In this document: piece after piece, positions 1-7,826 of the stretch
Layout: every line of letters begins with the position of its first letter
Numbering within the stretch: the stretch's first letter is position 1
NCBI GenBank assembly: GCA_021847625.1
Contig: JAJZQK010000092.1
Span: 1 to 9,109 of the forward strand
From: Chloroflexota bacterium
GTDB taxonomy: Bacteria > Chloroflexota > FW602-bin22 > JAMCYS01
Direction of reading: 5' to 3'
Length of the DNA: 9,109 nt
The notes under the pieces: model-generated
The model's database searches: none
Seen by the model: the letters and a program-made list of their open reading frames with translations, nothing else
Told to the model about the DNA's origin: nothing
Made by a program: the position numbers and the translations under genes

Positions 1-1
1 C

Positions 2-2083
<2,082 letters not shown>

Positions 2084-2284
2084 TCGGGGGGCCGGCAGGC
2101 GTCATGTCTGTTCGCGGCAGGCGAGAGAGGATAGCGTCCCCGCGGCCATAAGGCCACCTCCAAGAAAACCCATTAACTTCGTCGTTCTTGGGCCGCTCCT
2201 TCGACTTGGCCACGCTTGGCTATCTCTAGATTTGGTTCCCGCCTGCCAGGGACCGGGGGCTGTTCGAGGCTGCGCAATGCGCCC
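2084..2284. other. Convergent intergenic spacer between hsdR and the RraA-family gene
   Basis: 201 bases between two gene ends that face each other. I see only weak short stems: GGCC/GGCC around an ATAA loop near 2142-2155, and GCGC/GCGC around AAT just before the aldolase stop. No stem is followed by a T-run, so no intrinsic terminator can be called on either strand. The octamer GGCAGGCG occurs twice near 2093-2124, and its complement CGCCTGCC lies near 2240. No convincing gene is present. Confidence 0.6.
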
Positions 2285-3007
2285 TTACTTCTTTGCCCCG
2301 TAGTGACCCCCGCCAAGGATGGCCCGCACCTCGGCAGCGTTCCGGGCCCCACGCAGTTCCCGCATATGCTTCTCCTCCTGGTCGCGCAGCTTGGTCACGC
2401 GCTCCAGCACCTCGGCCAGATACTTGGCTGGGAACTTGCAGGCGCCATTCTCATCCATATGGATGATGTCACCCGGTGCCACATCCATCCCGGCCACTCT
2501 CACTGGCACGTTCACGGCATGAATGGCCATGTCGCCGTGCCCAGCGCAGACGCCAGACGTAAGGTACTGAAAGCGCATGGGCCGAATCTCGTCGATGTCG
2601 CGGGAGGGGCCGTTGCTGATGGCGCCGACGCAGCCCGCCATCTTCATGGCCGTCGTCATGTTGCCGCCGGATAGCCCGACCTTATTGGCGATCTCGGGCG
2701 GGAAGCGCTGCTCAAAGACGAAGATGGTCGGCTGAGGGGAATCCTCCACGGCCCCGATAACGTCCGCGAACGACAGCGCGCTGTAATTCGGGTCGGGGAG
2801 GCCGTACACGCACGTCACGGCATAGCCCACGACGCGCCCCAGCTCGGGATACCAGCAGCGCAAGCTGGCGTCGGTGTACCAGTTCTGGCTCCAAGGGTTG
2901 TATAGCCCCAGACAGAGCGGATTCTTGGGATACGTGGCCACAACGTTGGTGATCGAGGGCGTATCGAAGTCCTTCAACGCGTTGAGTAGTTCCAGATCGA
3001 TAGTCAT
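2285..3007 (-). CDS. RraA-family protein (HMG/CHA aldolase-like), 240 aa
   Basis: Member of the RraA / 4-hydroxy-4-methyl-2-oxoglutarate aldolase fold family, cytosolic. Characterised enzymes of the family use a divalent metal for retro-aldol cleavage or oxaloacetate decarboxylation. The family core is visible: GGNMTTAMKMAG (residues 114-125), then the signature NGPSRD (132-137) with the Arg136-Asp137 pair that contacts substrate and metal in known members, and VAPGDIIHMDENG (176-188). The N-terminal stretch with DTPSITN (15-21) is also typical. Asn132 stands where Asp is more usual before the Gly. I chose the ATG at 3007 because a strong AAGGAGGA lies 3 bases upstream; the same frame could extend 8 codons further, but without such a site. 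The gene stands alone, convergent with hsdR and divergent from the kinase. Older annotations call such proteins RNase E inhibitors or demethylmenaquinone methyltransferases; both labels are doubtful here. The substrate cannot be told from sequence. Confidence 0.87.
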   Translation of the reverse strand: MTIDLELLNALKDFDTPSITNVVATYPKNPLCLGLYNPWSQNWYTDASLRCWYPELGRVVGYAVTCVYGLPDPNYSALSFADVIGAVEDSPQPTIFVFEQRFPPEIANKVGLSGGNMTTAMKMAGCVGAISNGPSRDIDEIRPMRFQYLTSGVCAGHGDMAIHAVNVPVRVAGMDVAPGDIIHMDENGACKFPAKYLAEVLERVTKLRDQEEKHMRELRGARNAAEVRAILGGGHYGAKK

Positions 3008-3010
3008 CTT

Positions 3011-3018
3011 TCCTCCTT
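3011..3018 (-). promoter_or_regulatory. Strong ribosome binding site that fixes the RraA-family start
   Basis: Read on the minus strand, AAGGAGGA lies just before AAG-ATG. It is a close match to the anti-Shine-Dalgarno complement and decides for the ATG at 3007 over upstream starts in the same frame. Confidence 0.85.
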
Positions 3019-3270
3019 GACCGCGAAACACGATAGCGGACGGGGCCGCGGTCCGTCACCCGTCCTCGCCTAAGTTGTCTAGCACTTGCCGGCAACGGGG
3101 GGTTGGCTTGCGGCAGTGGATTGCACGCAGGGTCAATGTAGCATCATTCAGGTACTCAGTCAAATAGGCGAGGACTCGCAGGTAGGCCTGGCGCCGCAGA
3201 CAAACAGTACCCACATACTAGCGCATGCAAGCTCACCGATCAACCGTGCTGCCCTCCGCCCTCGCCGGCA

Positions 3271-3286
3271 CGGCGCTTCGGCGCCG
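3271..3286. other. GC-rich hairpin with UUCG tetraloop
   Basis: CGGCGC (3271-3276) pairs perfectly with GCGCCG (3281-3286) around TTCG. In RNA this is the very stable C(UUCG)G tetraloop. There is no T-run on either side, so it is not a classical intrinsic terminator. It lies upstream of the TATAAT box at 3322, so it would not be in the transcript starting there. Confidence 0.6.
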
Positions 3287-3314
3287 CCCGAACGGACGCT
3301 GCAAGACGGGGCCG

Positions 3315-3336
3315 CCTAGCGTATAATGATGCTAGG
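3315..3336 (+). promoter_or_regulatory. Candidate kinase promoter: TATAAT enclosed by an inverted repeat
   Basis: A perfect -10 hexamer TATAAT lies at 3322-3327. It sits exactly in the 10-base gap between CCTAGC (3315-3320) and its inverted copy GCTAGG (3331-3336). At the expected -35 distance only CTGCAA (3299-3304) is found, a poor match, so an activator may be needed. The arrangement suggests an operator over the -10 box, but that is inference. Transcription from here would give a leader of roughly 135 bases before the kinase start. Confidence 0.5.
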
Positions 3337-3469
3337 TGCTGTCTGTAGATAGGCCAAACTATCACAATTAACGAGTTCGAGCCCCAGGAAACTACATCCC
3401 TTTGCCCCGGGCATCCACGCGGTAGGACCCGCGCCCTCGGGGGGCGGGAGCGGTAGGAACGGAGGCGAT

Positions 3470-5923
3470 ATGCGGGAGGCCGAGAAGAGCGGCCAGCAGC
3501 CCGGTAATCTACCGGGCTACCATAAGACGGCGGCTGCCGGCGATGGGACTCCACAGGATGCCTCGATTCCGCCGGACAAGGCCCAGGCGACGCCACCGCT
3601 GCCCGCCGGCTGGGAGGCGGTCTTCTCCGCCCTGCCGGATGCCGTCATCGTCTATGACGCCGAGGGCGACGTCGCGCGTGCCAACCCCGCCGCCGTGCGC
3701 GCCTTCGGCTTCGACCCCGCCGGAATGGGCCGAGAAGAGCGCACCCGGAGGTTCGCCATCCGCTACCCGGACGGCCGACCGGTCCCGGCGGACGCGTTGC
3801 CCTCCGCCCGCGCCCTCCGCGGCGAGACGGTGGCGCGGGAATGCTTCCTCTTCACCAACGCCCAGGGAAGAGACCTCACCATCGTCGCCTCCGCCTCGCC
3901 CGTTCCGGACGGCGACCGGGTGAGCGGGGCGGTGGTCGCCTGGCATAACTACTCTCCGGGTGACGACCTGTGCGTCGAGTTGCAGACTGATATTGCCGCG
4001 CACGAGCGTACCGAGCAGGGGCTACGCGAGAGCGAGGAGCGCCTGCGGCTGTTCATCGAACACGCGCCCGCCGCCATAGCGATGTTCGACTGCAACATGC
4101 GCTACCTCGTCGCCAGCCGCCGGTGGCGAGAGGACTACGGCCTGGGGGACCAGCCCATCATCGGCCGGTCCCACTACGAGGTCTTTCCCGAAATCGGCGA
4201 TGCCTGGAAGGCGGTGCACCAGCGCGGGCTTGCCGGCGAGGTGGTGCAGGCGATGGAAGACCGGTTCGAGCGGGCGGACGGCACTGTCCAGTGGCTGCGG
4301 TGGGAGGTTCAGCCCTGGTGTGCTGCCGACGGCAAGGTCGGCGGCATCGTCATCTTCACTGAGGACATCACGGAGCGCAAGCAGACGGAGGCAGAGCGGG
4401 AGCGGCTCTTGGCGGAGCTAACGGCGACGATGGACGCCGTGCCGGCGGGTATCGTCGCCTACAGCCCGTCGGGCAGTGCCACGAGGATGAACCCCGCCGC
4501 GGCGAGGATGACCGGCTGCACGCTGGCCGACCATGAACTGCCGATGGCGGAGTTGTTCGCTCGGCTGCGCTGGGCGACGGCCGACGGCACGCCCATGCCT
4601 CTGGAGGACTTCCCGCCCGCGCGAGCGCTGCGAGGCGAGCGGGCGGGTAGCGTCGTGATGGCCTTTCGGCGAGACGGCCAAAAGGTCTGGATCTACGCCG
4701 GTGCCGAGCCAGTCCGCGCCGCCGACGGCGCGATCCTGGGCGCGGTCTTCTCCTGTGTGGACATCAGCGAGCTGCGTGCCCTGCAAGTGCAGCAGCAAGG
4801 CCTGCTCGCCGATCTGCAACAGCGGGCGACAGAGCTGGCTTTCGAGCGCGACCGCCTGCGCATTGTCGTGGAGAGTATCGCCGACGCCGTCTTCGTCTGC
4901 GACGCGGCGGGCAAGATTACCCTGGTCAACAAGGCCGGACTGGTGCTCATCGGCGCGGAGCACGTGGAGGCGGTCGGCATGCTGGCGGACTACCTGAGCA
5001 CGCTGCAACCCCGCTCGCTCGACGGCCATCCCGTGCCCCTGCAAGAACTGGCGATCAGCCAGGCGTTGCGGAGCGAGGTCGTGCTGGACCGGCAGGAGAT
5101 TGGCGTCCATCCGTTGACCCACCGCCGGGTCGACTTGCTGGTCAGCGCCGCTCCCCTCCGGGACGGCGAGAACCGGGTCGTCGGCGCGGTCGAGGTAGTA
5201 CGCGACATTACCGAGCTGCGCGAGCTTGACCGCATGAAGGACGAGTTCCTCGGCGTTGCCGCGCATGAACTTAAGACGCCGGTGACGATTACCAAGGGCT
5301 ACTCCCAGGTGCTGCTGCACTCCGCCCAGAACCTATCTCAGCCGCAGCGCCGGATGCTCGAATCCATCGACCGCGGCGCCGACCGCATCGACAATCTGGT
5401 GAGCGATCTGCTGGACCTCGTGCGTCTGCAGTCCGAGGGGCTGCGGCTGCACAGGGATAGGATCAACCTCGCCGAGCTGGCGGAAGAAGTGGTGGACCGC
5501 ATTGCCGCGATGGCGCCCAGGCACCGGCTCCGGCTGGTGCAGAAGGAGCCGGTGGTGGTGCAGGGAGACCGCCGTCGGCTCGAGCAGGTGCTGGAGACCC
5601 TGCTCGACAACGCGCTGCGGTACTCCCCCGGTGGCGGGGACGTCGACCTGTCGGTGTCGGTGGCGGATACGGCGGCCGTCGTGACGGTGCGAGACTATGG
5701 CGTTGGCATCCCAGCCGATAGGCAGGCGCGCATCGGCCAGCGCTTCTATCGGGCCCACACCGGCACGCCGTACGACTACGGCGGCATGGGCGTGGGGCTG
5801 TACATCGCCAGGGAGATCGTAGAACGCCACGGCGGCAGGCTGTGGTTCGAGAGCGAGGAGGGCAAGGGGAGCACTTTCCACTTTAGCCTCCCCCTGCAAG
5901 TAGAGAATGTCGATGCCAGGTAG
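3470..5923 (+). CDS. Soluble sensor histidine kinase with four PAS domains (817 aa)
   Basis: Cytosolic sensor kinase: senses a signal through PAS domains, autophosphorylates on His, and passes the phosphate to a receiver. Order: disordered Gly/Pro-rich start (1-45), PAS1 (about 48-160), PAS2 (188-303, ending in DITERK), PAS3 (313-434), a short coiled coil (434-465), PAS4 (463-583), HisKA (586-652) with phosphoacceptor His599 in AAHELKTPV, and HATPase (about 695-808). The N box has Asn714 (LLDNALRYSP), the G1 box is DYGVGIP (742-748), and the G2 box is GMGVGL (772-777). All ATP-binding motifs look intact. There is no membrane segment and no signal peptide. No LOV cysteine motif is seen; the PAS ligand is unknown. 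The ATG at 3470 follows GGAGG at 4 bases spacing, though a strong stem-loop lies just inside the gene. It overlaps the next gene by 17 bases, so the two are co-transcribed and probably translationally coupled. Confidence 0.95.
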   Translation: MREAEKSGQQPGNLPGYHKTAAAGDGTPQDASIPPDKAQATPPLPAGWEAVFSALPDAVIVYDAEGDVARANPAAVRAFGFDPAGMGREERTRRFAIRYPDGRPVPADALPSARALRGETVARECFLFTNAQGRDLTIVASASPVPDGDRVSGAVVAWHNYSPGDDLCVELQTDIAAHERTEQGLRESEERLRLFIEHAPAAIAMFDCNMRYLVASRRWREDYGLGDQPIIGRSHYEVFPEIGDAWKAVHQRGLAGEVVQAMEDRFERADGTVQWLRWEVQPWCAADGKVGGIVIFTEDITERKQTEAERERLLAELTATMDAVPAGIVAYSPSGSATRMNPAAARMTGCTLADHELPMAELFARLRWATADGTPMPLEDFPPARALRGERAGSVVMAFRRDGQKVWIYAGAEPVRAADGAILGAVFSCVDISELRALQVQQQGLLADLQQRATELAFERDRLRIVVESIADAVFVCDAAGKITLVNKAGLVLIGAEHVEAVGMLADYLSTLQPRSLDGHPVPLQELAISQALRSEVVLDRQEIGVHPLTHRRVDLLVSAAPLRDGENRVVGAVEVVRDITELRELDRMKDEFLGVAAHELKTPVTITKGYSQVLLHSAQNLSQPQRRMLESIDRGADRIDNLVSDLLDLVRLQSEGLRLHRDRINLAELAEEVVDRIAAMAPRHRLRLVQKEPVVVQGDRRRLEQVLETLLDNALRYSPGGGDVDLSVSVADTAAVVTVRDYGVGIPADRQARIGQRFYRAHTGTPYDYGGMGVGLYIAREIVERHGGRLWFESEEGKGSTFHFSLPLQVENVDAR
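3498..3518 (+). other. Perfect 9-bp stem-loop inside the first codons of the kinase
   Basis: AGCCCGGTA (3498-3506) and TACCGGGCT (3510-3518) form a perfect stem around the loop ATC, 28 bases after the start codon. In mRNA it would be strong enough to affect early translation or ribosome loading. No T-run follows it, so it is not a terminator. On DNA it could equally be a protein-binding palindrome. Confidence 0.65.
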
Positions 5924-6278
5924 CGGGTCGGTTCTCGTCGTCGACGACGACCCCGAGCTCCTCGGCCTGGTGAGTCTTGTCCTCGAGGGCGAAGGCTACC
6001 GGGTGCGCACGGCCGCGAACGGCCAGGAAGCGCTGGCCGCGACCGAGCGCGAGCTGCCCGACTCGATTCTGCTGGACATGAAGATGCCGGTGATGGACGG
6101 CCGGGAGTTCGCCCGCCGCTTCCGGGCGGCCCACGGCAGCAGAGTGCCGATTGTAGTGCTGACCGCCGCCGAGGACGCGCGCAAGCGGGCGGAGGAGATA
6201 GGTGCCCAGGGCTGGGTGGGCAAGCCGTTCAACCTGGACACCCTCATCGCCGCCGTCCGCCGCTGCCTGGGCTCGTAG
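5907..6278 (+). CDS. Receiver-only response regulator (CheY/Spo0F-like), 123 aa
   Basis: Single REC domain that should accept the phosphate from the adjacent kinase. All key residues are visible: acidic pair Asp13-Asp14 in VVDDDPE, phosphoacceptor Asp57 in LLDMKMPVMDG, Thr86 in VVLTAA, and Lys106 in GKPFN. The protein ends about 15 residues after the KPFN motif, where the last helix of a receiver normally ends, so there is no DNA-binding or enzymatic output domain. Such proteins act by protein contact or as phosphorelay intermediates. The start at 5907 lies inside the end of the kinase gene (17-base overlap); a second ATG two codons later (5913) is also possible, and the ribosome site is weak for both, which fits translational coupling. 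Its last 40 bases have a diverged copy at 7361-7400. Confidence 0.93.
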   Translation: MSMPGSGSVLVVDDDPELLGLVSLVLEGEGYRVRTAANGQEALAATERELPDSILLDMKMPVMDGREFARRFRAAHGSRVPIVVLTAAEDARKRAEEIGAQGWVGKPFNLDTLIAAVRRCLGS

Positions 6279-6293
6279 GGGAGAATGGGGATT

Positions 6294-6316
6294 GGCGGCA
6301 GGCTAGAAGCGCCGCC
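6294..6316. terminator. Possible stem-loop after the response regulator
   Basis: GGCGGC (6294-6299) pairs with GCCGCC (6311-6316) across an 11-base loop, 15 bases beyond the response-regulator stop. It lacks a T-run on either strand. Lying between converging genes, it could help end transcription or protect a 3' end, but intrinsic termination is not shown. Confidence 0.35.
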
Positions 6317-6337
6317 GAAGTCTGTTGGTAGCCCTGC

Positions 6338-6357
6338 CGCTGGTGTCGACGCCAGCG
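6338..6357. terminator. Second stem-loop between the converging response regulator and NYN genes
   Basis: An almost perfect 20-base palindrome: CGCTGGTG (6338-6345) pairs with CGCCAGCG (6350-6357) with one G-T wobble, around the loop TCGA. It has no T-run. Together with the stem at 6294-6316 it may form a bidirectional 3'-end structure for the operon and for the opposing NYN gene. Confidence 0.4.
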
Positions 6358-6464
6358 TGCAGTTCGCCGCGGTAGTCAACCACGTGGCCGGGTTTGTCTT
6401 GACGTTTGTAAGTAGAGCCATCGTGGTGGGTTCAGCGGAGGGTCTGATGAGGTCTAGGCGTAGA

Positions 6465-7124
6465 TCACCACTGGGCCGGCTTGCGGATGATGCCGGCTGT
6501 GTCCTCCATCTCCTCTGGAAATTGGCTGGCCTGCAAGGGGCCAACACGTAGATGGCGGAACTCGTCTGCTGCGCCCAACAGAGCGCTGACTTGGGGGTGC
6601 TTCTTGTTGCCCGATTGCCTGCGTTTGGCGGGCAGCTCTGGATTGACCACTATCGTCTTGATAGCGAAGCGATCGCGCACTGCCTTAATCGGTTCTGTCA
6701 GGTCCGAGTCATTGGAGATGATGATCGCGGCCTTGCAATCGTGATCGAAGGCGTCGAGGAGCAGATACGTAGCTAGGTTGACGTCAGAGCGTTTCTCCTC
6801 CCAAGTAGCCACGCAGGCCAGCTTACCAGCTACTTCACGCGGCCATAATGCCTCGCCCGTGTGCTCGCGACGCCGAAATTGACCTTTATGGATGGTACAG
6901 CCAGGCAACGTTTTCAGCGCCCGTAGGTACATCTGCTGGCGCTCGACGATGCCAGGGTCGCCCGCCTTAGGCTGGACGTCGGCTGTGAAGTAACGAAGCC
7001 TCTGAATCGAGTAATGCGGGAACATCAGCTCGCAGAGATGCCAGATGTTAAGCCACTTGTGAGGTGTGCCCTTGACACAGCGATGGTAGAGATTGAAGCC
7101 ATCTACGTAGATGTTGGTCTTCAT
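6465..7124 (-). CDS. NYN-domain (PIN-like) ribonuclease family protein, 219 aa
   Basis: NYN/LabA-type domain of the PIN-like nuclease superfamily; members are metal-dependent, mostly RNA-cleaving nucleases. Visible acidic residues fit the active site: Asp8 in NIYVDGFNLYH with Asn11, Asp114 in KRSDVNLATYLL with Asn116, Asp125, and Asp139 and Asp141 in IISNDSDL. The C-terminal part (about 165-219) is basic then acidic and matches no domain I know. No membrane segment or signal peptide is present. I start it at the ATG at 7124 because AGGAG lies 5 bases upstream and the NYN fold begins at once; a longer frame up to 7223 would run through the leader hairpin. It is a single gene facing the response regulator, flanked by copies of that gene's 3' end. 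Base and codon use are less GC-biased than in the kinase. It could be a toxin-like or defence RNase, or a housekeeping RNA-processing enzyme; sequence alone does not decide. Confidence 0.88.
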   Translation of the reverse strand: MKTNIYVDGFNLYHRCVKGTPHKWLNIWHLCELMFPHYSIQRLRYFTADVQPKAGDPGIVERQQMYLRALKTLPGCTIHKGQFRRREHTGEALWPREVAGKLACVATWEEKRSDVNLATYLLLDAFDHDCKAAIIISNDSDLTEPIKAVRDRFAIKTIVVNPELPAKRRQSGNKKHPQVSALLGAADEFRHLRVGPLQASQFPEEMEDTAGIIRKPAQW

Positions 7125-7129
7125 TGTGG

Positions 7130-7134
7130 CTCCT
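7130..7134 (-). promoter_or_regulatory. Ribosome binding site of the NYN gene
   Basis: On the minus strand AGGAG lies 5 bases before the ATG at 7124. It decides the start of the NYN protein, and it lies only about 10 bases beyond the base of the leader stem-loop at 7145-7177. Confidence 0.75.
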
Positions 7135-7144
7135 ATACAAAGCA

Positions 7145-7177
7145 GAGACCGCCTCCCTAAACGGGATCGGCGGTCTC
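7145..7177 (-). promoter_or_regulatory. Large stem-loop in the NYN leader
   Basis: GAGACCGCC (7145-7153) and GGCGGTCTC (7169-7177) are perfect inverse copies, 9 base pairs. Inside, TCCC (7154-7157) pairs with GGGA (7163-7166) around a 5-base loop, with a 2-base bulge (7167-7168). On the minus strand it falls between the candidate promoter and the ribosome site. The tail after it, TGCTTTG, is too T-poor for a convincing terminator, so a leader or translational control element, or an operator, is likelier. Confidence 0.65.
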
Positions 7178-7213
7178 GCGCAGGGTCGCTGTTGCTCCCC
7201 TGGGGGTGAAAAC

Positions 7214-7243
7214 AGTATACCACATGGTATTGCCATTTGGCAA
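7214..7243 (-). promoter_or_regulatory. NYN promoter overlaid by two tandem palindromes
   Basis: On the minus strand a -35 box TTGCCA (7243-7238, five of six consensus bases) and a -10 box TATACT (7219-7214, five of six) are 18 bases apart. Two palindromes cover the spacer and both boxes: ATACCACATGGTAT (7217-7230) and TTGCCATTTGGCAA (7230-7243). Both have the form of a CCA half-site, two bases, then TGG, with centres 13 bases apart. A repressor bound here would block RNA polymerase; which protein binds is unknown. A CCCC/GGGG palindrome (7197-7206) lies near the predicted transcript start, and a further TGGCA half-site lies at 7252-7256. Confidence 0.65.
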
Positions 7244-7350
7244 CACTTTTCTGGCAGATTACTTGGTTTCCCGGTTATCGCCACCACGTTGTTTTGGTAT
7301 TGGCCGTACTTGAGTCTGCGTCGTGGATATTCTAGGCCGAGCTCAACAGA

Positions 7351-7400
7351 CAGTCCACTCAACCTAGACACCCTTATCGCCGCCGTCCTGCGTTGCCTGG
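7351..7400 (+). pseudogene. Decayed fragment matching the 3' end of the response regulator gene
   Basis: Bases 7361-7400 match 6231-6270 at 35 of 40 positions without gaps, and the ten bases before them at 6 of 10. The plus-strand frame reads NLDTLIAAVLRCLG, against NLDTLIAAVRRCLG in the intact regulator. Nothing upstream of 7351 resembles the rest of a receiver, and the stop codon is not conserved, so this is a fragment and not a gene. It may be the remnant of a paralogue, or one arm of a direct repeat left by insertion of the NYN-containing segment. Confidence 0.8.
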
Positions 7401-7715
7401 GGGACGTAAGGGCAACGATCCGGCGGCCCGAGCAAGGGCAAATTGACGATCATTGTGTTGACTGTCAGGCTTGCCGATGGAGCGCTGCCTTATCACTTTG
7501 ATTACCATCGTTCCTCCCCTGCTAGTCAGCCTTTTCCTAACGAGAAATCGCATAAGAGTGTTGACAAGTGGCAACTAGACTTCGGTCCGCTAGTGCCTCC
7601 TAAGGGAAGTAACACTCAAGATCTCAGAGGCATCCTTCCCTGGTTGAACCACCGCCTTCTCGGCATAATCGAGAACCGATCTATCACAAGGTTGGCGTGC
7701 GCCGCTGCTTGTTTG

Positions 7716-7724
7716 TGCTATATT
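7716..7724 (+). promoter_or_regulatory. Candidate extended -10 promoter for the helicase
   Basis: TGC followed by TATATT gives an extended -10 element with five of six -10 consensus bases, about 100 bases before the helicase start. TTGGCG at 7692-7697 is too far (21 bases) for a good -35, which extended -10 promoters can do without. Tentative. Confidence 0.35.
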
Positions 7725-7801
7725 CTAGCGTAGGATAACAAGAAGTGCGGTGACAGAAACGAATCCTATGGGCGGAATCATGTGAAGCCTAGAAGAAATA
7801 G

Positions 7802-7811
7802 CCATTAATGG
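7802..7811. promoter_or_regulatory. Perfect palindrome CCATTAATGG ahead of the helicase start
   Basis: A perfect 10-base palindrome 15 bases before the helicase ATG. It shares the outer CCA and TGG halves of the palindromes over the NYN promoter, but with a 4-base instead of a 2-base centre. Possible operator; short enough to occur by chance. Confidence 0.3.
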
Positions 7812-7826
7812 TGGTGGGTTGCTCGA

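Larger units (their letters stand above)
3008..3469. other. Divergent intergenic region between the RraA-family gene and the histidine kinase
   Basis: 462 bases with no convincing gene. From left to right it holds: the aldolase ribosome site (3011-3018); a perfect 10-base palindrome TTGCCGGCAA (3086-3095); a GC-rich UUCG hairpin (3271-3286); a TATAAT box inside an inverted repeat (3315-3336); a small stem GATAG/CTATC (3348-3363); a 9-base direct repeat GCGGTAGGA (3419-3427 and 3450-3458); and the kinase ribosome site GGAGG (3461-3465). No confident promoter for the minus-strand gene could be picked out. Confidence 0.65.
7125..7826. other. 702-base stretch without an intact gene between NYN and helicase
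   Basis: It holds the NYN leader and promoter (7125-7243), the response-regulator fragment (7351-7400), a small perfect stem TTCTCG/CGAGAA with a 7-base loop (7657-7675), an extended -10 candidate (7716-7724) and the palindrome CCATTAATGG (7802-7811). An 11-base direct repeat AGCCTAGAAGA occurs at 7786-7796 and at 7833-7843, the second copy inside the helicase start. The open frames between 7401 and 7826 show no recognisable protein and no good ribosome site. Base composition is close to even here, unlike the operon to the left. Confidence 0.6.

Noticed and set aside
2216..2674. 152-codon plus-strand frame over the RraA-family gene
   Set aside because: Antisense to a gene with clear family motifs and a strong ribosome site; its own product has no recognisable feature.
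3086..3319. 77-codon plus-strand frame in the divergent intergenic region
   Set aside because: It begins at a TTG with no ribosome site, shows no domain, and runs through the UUCG hairpin.
3371..3391. tRNA T-loop-like string GTTCGAGCCCC
   Set aside because: No pairing T-stem around it and no cloverleaf or acceptor stem could be built upstream.
4418..5320. 300-codon minus-strand frame inside the kinase
   Set aside because: Antisense to the PAS/HisKA coding region; the intact motifs are all on the plus strand.
6285..6551. 88-codon plus-strand frame starting 6 bases after the response regulator, with GGGGAG before ATG
   Set aside because: It covers both stem-loops and overlaps the antisense of the NYN 3' end; no recognisable domain. 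A small hypothetical third operon gene cannot be fully excluded.
7561..7566. Perfect -35 hexamer TTGACA
   Set aside because: No -10-like sequence occurs 16-18 bases downstream; the DNA there is GC-rich (GGTCCG).
7443..7733. 96-codon plus-strand frame between NYN and helicase
   Set aside because: TTG start without a ribosome site, no domain, and it contains the candidate stem and promoter elements.
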